In this document: positions 35,301 to 42,780 of the stretch, in pieces
How positions within the stretch are numbered: the first letter of the stretch is position 1
Layout of the letters: every line of letters starts with the position of its first letter
From: Amphiura filiformis
Taxonomy: Eukaryota; Echinodermata; Ophiuroidea; Amphilepidida; Amphiuridae
Assembly (NCBI RefSeq): GCF_039555335.1
Contig: NC_092639.1
Coordinates: 34,256,353-34,320,352, forward strand
DNA: 64,000 nucleotides
Direction: 5' to 3'
Notes under the pieces: model-generated
Told to the model about the DNA's origin: nothing
The model's database searches: none
What the model saw: only the letters and a program-made list of their open reading frames with translations
Program-made: the position numbers and the translations under genes

Positions 35301-35807
35301 ACTTCCGCTGGTAGCGACTGTGCAAACGCTAACAGCGTTTGATCACTAGCAGTTTTTGATTCGCACGCTGTGATTGCTAGTATGGTATGGCTTCAAGAAG
35401 AATTAAGAAACTTTAAGGGAGCTGCAGCGTAATGACTGCCGTTGGTACTGAATAACATCTAAATTATAAAAAAGTAATACTCACCATTGGCAAAATCTTT
35501 CTCAAAGTCATGGATGCACATAACTTCACCTTTTCTTGGTACGTTGACGGGCAAGAATAAACGCGTCTTGCAGTGGGAGCAATTCAGACCAATTTCTTTG
35601 AATTCGTTATTTGAATTATTTCCCTGTAGATAAACCAGGAAGAAATGATAACACGATAAAATGAATACAACGTGAAATCATATAATCATTGCATTCACAA
35701 GACTCGCATCAGTTTTTGTTTTTGCACCGGAATGTAGTCGTGTTCGTGACCGCAAGAGCATAGGAAGGATTGAGGGTTGATATCAATACCTTGAGACAAT
35801 TCACAGG
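13606..35807 (-). CDS. vWA-E2(UBC)-U-box fusion gene, whole locus
   Basis: Multi-exon minus-strand gene. From 31786 to 13606, fifteen exons join with GT/AG borders and matching phase at all fourteen junctions, giving 564 residues (numbered from the 31786 exon). The order is: vWA about 62-250 with MIDAS residues D70-x-S72-x-S74, T152 and D184; a linker rich in Arg/Asp/Pro; UBC about 315-460 with active-site C401; U-box about 488-555; stop. Known families: vWA domains bind ligands through a metal ion; E2s carry ubiquitin as a thioester; U-boxes recruit E2s and act as E3s. Inference: one chain could carry both E2 and E3 functions, with the vWA choosing the partner or substrate. Exons at 32.1, 35.5 and 35.7 kb likely lie upstream in the same gene; the 32061-to-31786 join is out of phase and unresolved. 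The N-terminus was not identified. I recognise no named family with this order. Confidence 0.85.
14190..14414. mobile_element. Short MITE
   Basis: Inverted ends GGGGTCCATTTCACTCAAC and GTGAAATGGACCCC, 225 bp, with internal CGTAAG/CTTACG-type mini-repeats. Confidence 0.75.
14800..16870. other. Intron, no exon seen
   Basis: Lies between the U-box exon (13887) and the 17377 exon. It contains CAGTGGCG-type repeat ends (about 15097, 15550) and a TATAAAAG with ATGCAAAT upstream at 16110-16160 that could be a chance promoter look-alike. Confidence 0.45.
16875..17220. mobile_element. TTAA-flanked foldback (piggyBac-like MITE)
   Basis: TTAA on both sides (16871-16874, 17221-17224). Terminal repeats of about 125 bases start GGGGGTACTACACCC and include GCGCATTGGTGACA and ATATGTATATTATAGGGGCA. 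TTAA duplication is the piggyBac hallmark; no transposase is present. Confidence 0.75.
17377..17479 (-). CDS. Exon: C-terminal helices of the E2 domain
   Basis: 103 bases, starting after a GCATGCAG acceptor and ending before GTAATC. It completes the split Thr codon from the previous exon and then encodes 34 residues (438-471). The stretch AEEYHTDPTEYNTKARKMTR matches the end of UBC domains, where a short helix (xxEYxxxxxEYxxKARxxTxKxA) packs on the fold. It ends in phase 0, exactly as the U-box exon requires, so UBC and U-box are joined without an intervening domain. Confidence 0.85.
17820..18722. mobile_element. GACTC/GAGTC-rich foldback element
   Basis: Ends CACTGATAGCCAGACTAGAG (left) and the inverse of CACTGAAAGCCAAATTGGAG (right). 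The interior is packed with GACTC/GAGTC pentamers in both orientations, including a long palindromic segment around 18530-18660. It is split by the 241-bp foldback at 18086-18326. Confidence 0.7.
18086..18326. mobile_element. TGTGACC-family foldback, 241 bp
   Basis: Almost perfect palindrome: each arm has TGTGACCGTACAGCACGAAT, AATTGTATTCTGAGTTACAG and GGTGCTACGTGTA. It is inserted inside the GACTC/GAGTC-rich element at about 17820-18722. Confidence 0.9.
19140..19340. repeat. CTTTCCAGAAAGTG repeat pair
   Basis: Two units at about 19177 and 19290 share AGCTTTCCAGAAAGTG and TTCGCCTGAGGCAATTGG. An inverted relative is at 34640-34705. Confidence 0.75.
19741..20766. mobile_element. Mariner-like non-autonomous element
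   Basis: Ends CAGGGTGTCCCAGAAAAAAT and its inverse, inverted similarity of about 75 bases, TA on both sides (19739-19740, 20767-20768). The 1-kb interior has only short ORFs. Confidence 0.8.
21757..21890. repeat. Hairpin, about 60-base arms
   Basis: GCAACTATTTTTCCCACTG and GGTGATAGCCCGTAGCTAGT pair in inverse around CCCCCAAACCC. No ORF. Confidence 0.75.
22011..22156 (-). CDS. Exon: E2 active-site segment
   Basis: 146 bases between a TACACAG acceptor and a GTAGGT donor. It encodes residues 389-436 plus two bases of Thr437. It contains the E2 active-site pattern HHCNINSVGRICHSIFDRD: His-Cys-Asn in the place of the usual His-Pro-Asn, and the catalytic-position cysteine C401 in GRIC. This is followed by the conserved GLLMTPEPDDPLD segment, which in E2s is the xxLLxxPNPxDPL loop. 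The key nucleophile and Asn are both present, so the domain is predicted active unless the Cys-for-Pro change matters. Confidence 0.88.
22898..23105. repeat. Foldback with internal TTAGGG-like array
   Basis: Outer AAAATAACGGGAT and inverse ATCCCGTTATTTCGG; an internal array of TTAGTG/TTAGGG units (22936-23008), then a CCGAAATC/GATTTCGG hairpin. Confidence 0.7.
23110..24680. other. Intron, no exon seen
   Basis: Between the 24689 and 22156 exons. A poly-G stretch near 23812 and short repeats only. Confidence 0.5.
24689..24818 (-). CDS. Exon: central beta-sheet of the E2 domain
   Basis: 130 bases. The acceptor is TTTATTTCAG and the donor is a modest CCA/GTATCC. The first base completes Asn345; residues 346-388 follow. 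The W-R-I-F-M-T-G-P-T-G-T-P-Y-E-N-G-V-F run is the canonical E2 GPxGTPYExGxF motif, and FPNNYPTVPPVVRFITP is the canonical FPxxYPxxPPxVxFxT strand. It ends in phase 0 and runs directly into the His-Cys-Asn of the next exon. Confidence 0.88.
25276..25410 (-). CDS. Exon: N-terminal helix of the E2 domain
   Basis: 135 bases between a GTTGCAG acceptor and a strong GTAAGAA donor. The first base completes Leu300; it encodes residues 301-344 and two bases of Asn345. RPIVFRVMQEMSKIHRKPHP fits the first E2 helix (RxxxELxxIxxxP), followed by an AFKIFPSQNN strand. The reading frame is fixed by the upstream (26136) and downstream (24818) joins. Confidence 0.82.
25712..25934. repeat. GC-rich foldback in an intron
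   Basis: Arms carry CGCACTTGGAGTGTTTAGTC and its inverse plus CGGGCCTG blocks; the centre is TGATATAGTATCAACA-like. It lies between the 26136 and 25410 exons. Confidence 0.8.
26136..26233 (-). CDS. Exon: linker between vWA and E2
   Basis: 98 bases with a TTTCTGCTCAG acceptor and GTGAGTT donor. It encodes 32 charged, low-complexity residues (268-299) plus two bases of Leu300. No domain is recognised; the Arg/Asp/Pro-rich composition suggests a flexible tether. Its phase (0 in, 2 out) is what is needed to bridge the vWA and UBC exons, which is the main evidence that it is real. Confidence 0.75.
26507..26622 (-). CDS. Exon: last helix of vWA and start of linker
   Basis: 116 bases; acceptor CACACAG, donor GTAAGT. 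It encodes residues 230-267 starting GYCFRPINIVEASKLFELET. In vWA domains of this type the 'LCHASGGYCFRP' region is the last strand, followed by the C-terminal helix. The exon ends in phase 0. Confidence 0.83.
26690..27170. repeat. Cluster of TTTTACGGTAAAAT motifs
   Basis: Many TACGGTA / TTACGGTAAA units in both orientations, partly foldback, interrupted by a poly-C run (27028). Intronic, between the 27198 and 26622 exons. Confidence 0.6.
27198..27276 (-). CDS. Exon: vWA strand with DAIHIGTENDQTL
   Basis: 79 bases; acceptor TTTCTTTCAG, donor GTATGTT. It encodes residues 203-228 and one base of Gly229. DAIHIGTENDQTLKGLCHAS is the typical late vWA strand (VxxIxIGxxxD..L) and helix. Confidence 0.84.
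27656..27731 (-). CDS. Exon: vWA strand carrying MIDAS Asp184
   Basis: 76 bases; acceptor GTGCTTTTAG, donor GTAAGTT. It encodes residues 178-202: RIICLSDGVDTKSTSNPVTI then AKKLE. The hydrophobic strand ending in L-S-D-G is the vWA strand that supplies the third MIDAS residue (D184). Confidence 0.86.
27875..27984 (-). CDS. Exon: vWA segment carrying MIDAS Thr152
   Basis: 110 bases; acceptor AAATTGCAG, donor GTAGAAAT. It encodes residues 141-176 and two bases of Arg177. The segment MRAFGMTAIYDGISTAID holds the G-x-T-x-(I/L)-x-D/G pattern of vWA domains; T152 is the second MIDAS element. Confidence 0.86.
28842..28998 (-). CDS. Exon: first helix and central strand of vWA
   Basis: 157 bases; acceptor AATTTCAG, donor GTAAAGT. 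It encodes residues 89-140, beginning SDQSRLEVVQQMFCTFADRS (the helix after the MIDAS loop) then HVVGLVTFNSTPTVTGRLTE, the usual vWA (V/I)GLVTF strand. Phases match both neighbours. Confidence 0.85.
29478..29495 (-). CDS. 18-base microexon within the vWA domain
   Basis: A strong acceptor (TTTTCTTTACAG) and strong donor (GTAAGTC) flank just 18 bases on the minus strand. They complete Arg82, encode Asp-Asp-Ser-Asp-Asp, and give two bases of Gly88. The microexon fits the phase between the MIDAS exon and the next helix exon (2 in, 2 out). Skipping it would keep the frame and remove six acidic/polar residues close to the metal site, so it is a natural alternative-splicing candidate. Confidence 0.7.
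29911..30185. mobile_element. MITE with TGGGCTATTCCA ends
   Basis: Terminal repeats TGGGCTATTCCAGAAATTAA / inverse of TGGGCTATTCCAAAAATTAA. The interior repeats GGGAATTCCCAA three times. It lies between the MIDAS exon (30316) and the microexon (29495). Confidence 0.8.
30316..30362 (-). CDS. Exon: MIDAS DxSxS motif of vWA
   Basis: 47 bases; acceptor TAATTTAG, donor GTATTAAG. It encodes residues 67-81, IAVDVSGSMDSNSFA, plus two bases of Arg82. D70-V-S72-G-S74 is the complete DxSxS metal-binding motif. The exon is tiny and easy to miss; it was found by searching the intron for the motif expected from its neighbours, and its phases (0 in, 2 out) fit both. Confidence 0.82.
30646..30727 (-). CDS. 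Exon: lead-in to the vWA domain
   Basis: 82 bases; acceptor TCTCTAG, donor GTG/GTGAAT. It completes Arg39 and encodes residues 40-66, ending TRTPTEAIV, which runs straight into the first vWA strand (IAVDVSGSM) of the next exon. No separate domain is recognised in the first part. Confidence 0.75.
31670..31786 (-). CDS. Exon upstream of vWA
   Basis: 117 bases; acceptor TTCTTCTATAACAG, donor GTGAACA. Only one frame is open: 38 residues, ending with two bases of an Arg codon completed by the 30727 exon. The text (FSELSKSAADAYPLQLYDPV) is polar and unfamiliar. It needs two bases from the preceding exon, but the nearest upstream exon found (32061) supplies only one, so a small exon is probably missing. 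Confidence 0.7.
32061..32180 (-). CDS. Probable exon upstream of vWA
   Basis: An open frame ends at an excellent donor (TTTG/GTAAGTG). It encodes about 39-50 residues including KSLNDLRAIQSKFDRLKIK, helical and Lys-rich, then a Pro/Gly-rich tail. The 5' border is uncertain: an acceptor at 32180 (ATTACAG) would fit in phase after the 35485 exon, giving Gly at the join, but it lacks a good adjacent pyrimidine tract; acceptors a little upstream would be out of phase. An ATC microsatellite begins about 50 bases upstream. Confidence 0.5.
32229..32495. repeat. (ATC)n microsatellite
   Basis: Long imperfect CAT/ATC trinucleotide array with TCG and ACC interruptions. The opposite-strand poly-Asp ORF and the plus-strand poly-Ser ORF are by-products. 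Confidence 0.95.
32500..34820. other. Intron, no confident exon
   Basis: Between the 35485 and 32180 exons. Overlapping ORFs at 34190-34560 come from a locally GC-richer stretch; a minus-strand piece ending at a GTAAGTG donor (about 34331) is a weak exon possibility. Confidence 0.4.
33112..33245. repeat. CAGTACCAG-rich repeat
   Basis: Shares GCCTGCACAGG, CAGTACCAG and GCAGTAGCAGCA-like blocks with 50605-50765. Confidence 0.7.
34904..35018 (-). CDS. Candidate alternative first exon
   Basis: ATG followed by 38 codons (MATSKIAISHPPSSATANDL and on to NHLS) and a GTAAGC donor. An in-frame stop lies upstream, and a relatively CpG-containing stretch (35150-35350) lies where a promoter could be. 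It would not fit in phase with the 32180 exon (it would create a stop), so if real it uses another exon or belongs to another transcript. Confidence 0.25.
35485..35623 (-). CDS. Probable exon: cysteine-rich, zinc-binding-like
   Basis: 139 bases; strong acceptor (TTTATCTACAG) and strong donor (GTGAGTA). It encodes 46 residues with C-S-H-C, then PVNVPRKGEVMC. The Cys-x2-Cys plus a later Cys, with the similar Cys/His set in the next exon upstream, suggests a zinc-binding module. Family not identified. It lies on the same strand as the vWA-E2-U-box exons. Confidence 0.65.
35704..35807 (-). CDS. Probable exon: Cys/His-rich segment
   Basis: The acceptor is CTTTTAG. Two bases complete a codon, then CELSQGIDINPQSFLCSCGH and EHDYIPVQKQKL follow. 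Cys and His spacing (C, then C-x-C-G-H-x-H) looks metal-binding and complements the C-x2-C of the next exon 80 bases away. The in-phase donor (CGA/GTCTTG) is weak; a better-looking GTGAAT site six bases on breaks the frame of the next exon. The start phase matches the donor at 54490. Confidence 0.5.
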
Positions 35808-36144
35808 CTAAAAGTATGACCTACCATGTTAGCTAAAACGACAATTTTAGTCAAAAATTGTCTTATTTGGTCGATAATTAACAAAATAAGGCCAATATTA
35901 ACAACTAAAAACAAAACAAAAAAAACGATTCATGGAAAGAAATGTATAGATTACAGAAAACACACAAACGGCCAATTTTGGATTTTTACTTTTTCTATAG
36001 TGTATTAATTTGACAAAATTTGAGATTTTCTCCAAAATGTGTGTTTTTACCTTTATTGATTAATTTCCATTCCAAAAAAACCTATAAACATCTTGCATGA
36101 ATAATACAGAATACTTTTAATTACTGCATTTCTGAGAGTGCACA

Positions 36145-36775
36145 CACTGTTAGGACGGTTGGGTTAATTTTTACCCAACCACTGGGTGCTACATGAACAA
36201 AGTTTTTCTGGGTTAACGTGTTACCCAACCCCGGTTAGGTAAACATGGTAAAGGCTACACAAAATTATGGTATATGTTTAAAAAAATTTGTTGGGTAATA
36301 TAATTTTACCAAATGGTATTGGGTACTTAATTTACTACATTATTGGGTACTTTATTATGTTTATGTCCATTTATTGGGTAATATATTGCCTTACTCAATG
36401 GTATTGTGTAAATTCCTAATGGTATTGGGCAATTATTTTACCACATTATTGGTCCATTTGTTGGGTAATATATTGCCTTTACCCAATGATATTGGGCAAT
36501 TTCCTGATGGTATTGGGCATTTATTTTATTACATTTTAGGCTAAATTTTATCTTTTTATCTTTACCCAATTCAACATTTAACACTTTTACATGGCGTCAT
36601 TTAGATATATATATGCCAACAAAAAAGTAGGAATATACATTCTGTGGTGTTACACTGTTTACCCAACTAATGGGTAAACTAAGAGACAAAATGTTTACCC
36701 AACCATTTATCCATGTTGGGCAAAGTTTACACAACCAAATTTTACCCAAATGGTTTACCCTGTGTTCTAACAGTG
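36145..36775. mobile_element. Foldback built from TGGGTAA-type repeats
   Basis: Ends CACTGTTAGGAC and inverse GTTCTAACAGTG; the interior has about 20 TTGGGTAA/TTACCCAA motifs, the middle ones as direct repeats (TATTGGGTA). Confidence 0.75.
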
Positions 36776-37599
36776 CAGACACGAAGCTCGTGAATAATGA
36801 CTGAACTTATGTGTACTAATTTATTGTACTTGTACTAATTTATTGTGCTAATCACAATAGTCATTAAATCGACTGCAACAAAAACAAAATGCATAACACA
36901 ACAATGAATTTATTGGAAACATTATGGAATATCCAGCTCTTGTGCAGTCTGCAGCAGATAATGGTTCCAATCAGTTATAAACAATGCAAATACGTATGGT
37001 ATTACCAATTTAAAGTACTAGACAATGCCAAATTATATGGGCTAATCAATTTATTTATTTTTACAATATGGTAATAGAGTGTCTCGAAAAAAATTCCCTT
37101 GGGAAATATTAGTTTGGAAAAAAGACCCTCCATATTTTTAAAGAAACCCTATTATAATACTGTCTGTGTTTATCATAAACATCCATGGGCTATAGTTAGA
37201 AACCATACACTCCCTATGGAAGGAATGGCATAAATCTTCCACACAGGGAGTGTGGATTTCTAATAGGGTTACATGATTGGGTGATTCCAATTGAAGTGTA
37301 CACCCCTTGTGTGGGAGATTAAGGTCATGTCTTTCATACGGAATAGCCCGATAAGCCTGGATGAAAACCACATTGTAACCATATGTCATTGTCCGCATCG
37401 CATTCGATTGGTTTGACCAGGAGAAATTTATATATGAACATACAATAGACTGGTGTGACACGACGTGTAAAGATACGCTGGGGGAGGGGGGTCAAATAAG
37501 CTTCCGACCCCACCACCAAAACGAAGCCCCAACCACTCCCCCATTTGTCCTTGTTTGTTGTTTTTGTTGGTTTTGAAACTTTTGACCACCAATTGATCA

Positions 37600-37830
37600 A
37601 AAATTAAAAAAGTCCGAAAATAAGGTTCTCTAGTCCGAACGTTCGCTGTTACGCTACACCATAACCCTAAACCTACCCCATCGTAAACCTAACTCTAACC
37701 TTAACCTAAACTTTTGGACTACCGAACCCTTTTTATGTTTCGGACTGGACTAAAGAAACTATTTTCGGACAAGCGAACCTTATTTTTGGACTTGCAAACC
37801 TTGGGCCTTGCGAACTTAAGCGTTCAGCCA
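37600..37830. repeat. CGGAC-rich repeat with CCCTAA-like array
   Basis: AGTCCGAA/TTCGGACT segments flank a degenerate CCCTAAACC/CCTAACTC array (37662-37712). Confidence 0.6.
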
Positions 37831-37989
37831 CTTTAATCACGGCTAGGAACCAATAAAATTGCAGGACGTGTCTCATGTATAATGGCTCATAGGCTTTAAG
37901 TCTGAAAAGAGCCGTTCACTGAAGACTGTCCCTTGTCAACATAGAACAAGCAGACGTCGCCTAAGTTAAAAGCCATTAAACCTTTTTAA

Positions 37990-38420
37990 TTAAAAATTGA
38001 TATTTTTGAAATTTAACAGTCCTCGAAGTCAATTGTATAAATCTAATGATATGTATTAAAGTGTATGTAGCTGGGTTGAAAAGTCATCCTTCATTTGAAA
38101 ATTTTGACATTTCGTATTGAAGATGTAAATTACCCCCCCACAAAAACACCAAAACACCAACAAAATGTAGGCCTGTTTGGGGGAAATGTATATCTTCGAT
38201 ATGAAAGGTCATAATTTTCAATTGGTCGGCTTTTCATCCCAGCTATATACACTACAAGTACATATCATCATTTATGTAGTTTACTTTGAGGACTGTTAAA
38301 TATCAAAAATATTAGAAATATCAATAAAATATAACGCGAAATTCAAAAATCTAAATTATTTGATATCAGAAGGACATTCCTCGTATTCAGAATGCAATTT
38401 GACATATATGATGTGCTCTC
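37990..38420. mobile_element. Foldback element related to 45507-46170
   Basis: Shares GTGTATGTAGCTGGG, AATATGAAAGGTCA-like and GAGGACTGTTA-like arm sequences in inverted pairs around a C-rich centre. Confidence 0.65.
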
Positions 38421-38429
38421 AGGTCCCCC

Positions 38430-39815
38430 AACAAATACTGTGCAAACGTTGCTATCCGGTTCCCTAAAGAAAAATGGCATACACATTATTTTGAAACATA
38501 CTGTAAACGGATGATTTCATCATCGTACTTTTTTACCATGGTTTATATGTTGATTTTGTCAGCCACCTGCATACAAAACGCTTTTAATCATCAAACTTTT
38601 AACAAGAACTGTCTTTAAAAAAGACAACGCCATGGATGAAGAGCCTGTTTCATAATTTTCAAGTACTTGAAATGCTAGTAATTGTTTGTGTGTGACACAA
38701 CTAACCGGGTGGGAAATATCAGCATTTATTGGTCAACATAGGTCTACATTTACTTGTAACAAGAGCTCAATGGAAATCACATCCACCGAGTTTCACGACA
38801 ATCCAACAATCAATATTCAGACGACCTTAAGAATGTTTGCTGCACAAGGGTGATCATATCAACCAAGTTTTATGACAATCCAACTATCTATCATCAGTAA
38901 TTGTTAATCTTGATATGACCTTGATAGTTTTGACGCTCAGTTGTGATTAGATGCACAACGTTTTATGACAATCCGACAATCAATACTTTGTCGACCTCAG
39001 ATGACCTTTAACAATTTTGGTGCAGAATTGTGATCGACAATCAATACTCAATTCACCTCGGATGACCTTGACCTGACCTTCAACATTTTTGCGCGTACAC
39101 CCATCATGTCTATAACAATCTAACTCCTACAACTTCCTGTCAACTCTCTCATTCATAACTCCAAACTTCTGTCTTTTTGCCTTTTCTGTCTTATACCATT
39201 TACCAATATTTAGTACGCTACAGTTTTTAATTAAATGGTTAAAACTGAAAGAAATATGGCTCCTGCAATCCCTTAAAAGCATGGCATTTTATTTAAAATA
39301 TATTTATTCGCAATGTATAGTTTACTGTTAGTTACAATCAAAAAGACTGATTACTCAATGCAAACTTGTATTTTCTGAATGTGAAGGAGACTACGTGCAC
39401 TAGATAACTTTCTTATAATAAAATCCGTTTCTGAGTATATACGAAAAAAGTCAGATACCAGGGATTTATGTATGTGGTATAACTGATTACATATTTAGTG
39501 AACTTTGGCTACTGGGAATTTCAATACTATTTGGCTGATACCGGAAAAACAATTGGACAAAAACATCCTATTTTCGTCCAAATTTAACCAATTTGAATAT
39601 GTTGGGTGTCAATCCGGACAGAAAATGAGCCATTCGCCAGATTTCGATGATTACAGCAAATTTCATCCACTGAACAAAAAAAACCTATCCAGCACATTTC
39701 ATAACTGCCTAAATCTGCCTAAAGTATAATAAACAACCTCATCTCTTTTTCTGAAAATAGACATCTTCAAGGTCATCACACAAAAAAGTCATGCATATGC
39801 AAAATGAAGCAAATT
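38430..39815. other. No gene seen
   Basis: Contains repeated TTTATGACAATCCAACWATC-like phrases (38800-39060), probably an old dispersed repeat; otherwise nothing recognised. Confidence 0.5.
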
Positions 39816-39816
39816 C

Positions 39817-40020
39817 AAATACGCGGATTTAGGGTTTCTCTACCTGAAGTCAATCTGTGCCGAAATTCCTTCCCACAATGCAATATGGGTATTGCATAAC
39901 AAAGAATATTGATTAATCTCCGAACTGTATCTATTGTTATGCAAAACACTTATTGTATTGTGGGAAAGAATTTCGGTACAAATTGACTTCCGGTAGAGAA
40001 ACCGTAAATCCGCGTATTGC
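39817..40020. mobile_element. Foldback MITE with GGTTTCTCTACC ends
   Basis: ATACGCGGATTTA and GGTTTCTCTACC at both ends in inverse, inner CCGAAATTC blocks. A second member is at 55252-55440. Confidence 0.8.
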
Positions 40021-40318
40021 CATGCCAACTTGGTAATATGTATGTCGTAACCCAATCTCGTACATTATAGCACACAGTTTTGGTTTGTGGTTTTGAAATA
40101 TTGCAATTAAACATTGGTTCTGTCAAATATAAGACGCAAAAACCCAAATCTAGTACAAACAATCATCATAAAGATATAGCAAACTTTCCATGGTAGAGAT
40201 TGGACCCAAGACAAATTACACCTAAATGAAGTGTAAATTCAGGGTTAAACAGCTATGGCGGTAAAAGTACATTGGGACTCTCAACTCTGTTATACATTTC
40301 TTTATAGACGTGGTTTAA

Positions 40319-40674
40319 GGGTATACGATGTATTGTTGGTCGAAGCAGCAAAAAAATGTTGTTCACAACATCTTGCGAATGGTAGTGAGCTTTAGCAAAA
40401 ATTGCATTGCTCAATTCATAGCGAGCGTGTAGTAGAATTCAAATATCACATATATACTTTTGTAGGTCCTGTGGTTCTTGAGTTATGTTGTAAAGAGGGC
40501 TGAAACAACAACACTTCTGTGAAACGTACATAATTCATTAACAACAATAAATTAAGCAAGTTTTCAAAGTATATGATTTGTAGAATGAACCTTTGCAAAA
40601 CACCAAAGTGTTATTTTTCAATAATATATTGATTCAGATAATGGCTGCTTCGACCAACAATACCTCGTATAACC
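40319..40674. mobile_element. TTAA-flanked element with 35-bp terminal repeats
   Basis: Left GGGTATACGATGTATTGTTG and right inverse GGTTATACGAGGTATTGTTG, both continuing GTCGAAGCAGC; TTAA at 40315-40318 and 40675-40678. Confidence 0.7.
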
Positions 40675-41234
40675 TTAATTGTATATGCCGTCGCGCGTCG
40701 GTTGTGTTTTTATCTACCAAACAATGTTTCTACGAAGCACAAAATCATCCGGATTTAACTGAAATAAATCATGAGATACGGAAAATTCTAGCTATAAAGT
40801 ACACTAACTTAACCCTGCACATATTGCGTATTAACCCTCTCAATGCGGGTGTCTAGTACAGACGACAAGTTTCAATTTTTTTTAATTTAAAAATTTCAAA
40901 AATTGTAAATTATCATTATCATATTTGGAATCAGCATGAAAAATGCATTAAAATGAGTACAAACAAGCCCAGTATTGGTTCAGTGGTTCTTAAGATAGCT
41001 CTTAAGATTTCAAAATATCTCAAAACTTGAAATTTTTATGATGAAGCCTAGCACGCAGAGCATTAATGATAAGCACAAAAGTGCTAACACAATACTAATT
41101 TAATAAACGCATATACCAAAATCTATTATCAGGTCCGCAATACATGTATAAATATAAAGATATTTTGGTGGAAGAATTTATATGATCACTCGTTACAGAA
41201 ACTCGCAGCCATCCAGCGTCTGTTTAAAAGTAGG

Positions 41235-41253
41235 AAACTCCATACTACATATC
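41235..41253. repeat. LINE target-site duplication, left copy
   Basis: AAACTCCATACTACATATC, identical to 45403-45421 at the other end of the L1/Tx1-type element. Confidence 0.9.
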
Positions 41254-41419
41254 TTTTTGTATTTCATGCCCGAAATCGGGCTTTTATTTAAATCATTTCA
41301 TGCGTTGCAAATAAAAACAGTACAATAATAATACAAGCACAAAAAGAATATACAAAAAGAATATACAATACAGATAAGTTCAAGGTGGGTAGTATATAAA
41401 ACAATACAATATTCTATTC

Positions 41420-41901
41420 CAGTACACTTTTATGGAGTTAAGGATTTAAGTCGGCACCACACCCCCTTACAAACCCGTGACCATCCTTGCATTCCTCTCA
41501 ACAAATTTGGAGAAAAAATGCAAAAATAGGCACAAAATTAGCCAGGGGTGCAGCACCACCTTAACGGTATACATAATATACAATACAATAAAGGCTACTA
41601 AAATATCCAAGATATAATGCATCACAACAAGTTCCAGACAAGCATATAAATGGGGTCATGAAATTAATATGAATTTTCAACAAACAAATTCTAGTACACT
41701 TTTATGGACTAAAGGATTTAAGGCGGTACCACACCTTCCGACAAAACCATGACCATCCTTGCATTCCTCTCAAACAAATTTGTAGAAAAATGCAAAAATA
41801 GGCATCAAATTGGCCAGGGGTGCAGTACCACCTCAACCGTATACATAAAATGCAATAAGGGCAAACTGAGATATCCCAGATATCATGCACTACAACAAGC
41901 T
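41420..41901 (-). repeat. Tandemly duplicated unit in the LINE 3' UTR
   Basis: Two diverged copies, 41420-41633 and 41693-41901, spaced about 273 bases. Both contain ATGCAAAAATAGGCA and an AGGGGTGCAG(C/T)ACCACCT stretch that also ends the TTAA-flanked element at 16875-17220. Confidence 0.8.
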
Positions 41902-42780
41902 GAGAAAGGGATCCCACTTTTTAAAATGTAAATCCAACTTCAATTTTCTTTGTGCACAAAAATGTTCAAGCTTCAAGGTATCAACAACAATATTTTTGAA
42001 ACCATTAAAAGATAGCTTAGACTGCTCACATCTACACTTGTAAATATATCTTCTAGCAATGAGCATAATTTGATTAATACCTGCCCAGTAATTAACATTT
42101 GTATCCAGTAAACCAAATACTTTACTAAATTCATCGAACTCAGGTATGAAATCAAAATAAGTCTGAATACTTTGCCAGAAAGAGTTCACAATATTACAAC
42201 TACCAAAAAGATGTACAATGGTTTCCTTCTCTGTTTTACAAAAGACACATTTATCATTGTCAACCAAACCAACTTTGCACAGCCAGTCATTAGTTGGCAA
42301 AATGTTATGAGTAATTCTGTACTGAAGCCATCTTAATTTCACATCTAGCGTAGCTCTGAAAGGCATTAAATACAACTCGCAACATTCGGCTTCGGTCATA
42401 TTATAAACTCTTTTTAATGAAAATTGGCTAACAGGATCAGTTTTAATGCTATCAATATATGACTTATAAACATCCCTGGACTTCAGTTTCAGAAGTGGAA
42501 CACTTCCTCTCGATAAGTTGATCACTATGCCTAAGTCCTCTGGAAGGGTCGTCCCCTCCTTACCAATCATGTCACGCCAACTTTTTGGAATTGCATTAAT
42601 CAGTCCAAACCATTTAAGCACATCAATTCTATTATAGTTATCACCCATCCTATTAGCAAAATTCTTAAAATTGCCTTTGTCATCAATGAAATCGTTAATT
42701 GTATGGAAGCCTGCTTCCTCAAACTTAGAGTAGTACACCGACTTTTTACCAATCAGAATACGCTTATTATTCCAAATCAC
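41890..42780 (-). pseudogene. LINE ORF2: C-terminal part with zinc knuckle
   Basis: Continues the 42777 frame after a one-base shift, starting at VIWNNKRILIGKKSVYYSKF, a standard segment after the RT thumb in L1/Tx1 elements. Near residue 180 lies C-V-F-C-x8-H-x4-C, the CCHC zinc knuckle of this group. It ends KKWDPFLSLL-stop, 640 bases before the element's 3' end. There is no real start codon; the apparent GTG is mid-protein. Confidence 0.85.
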
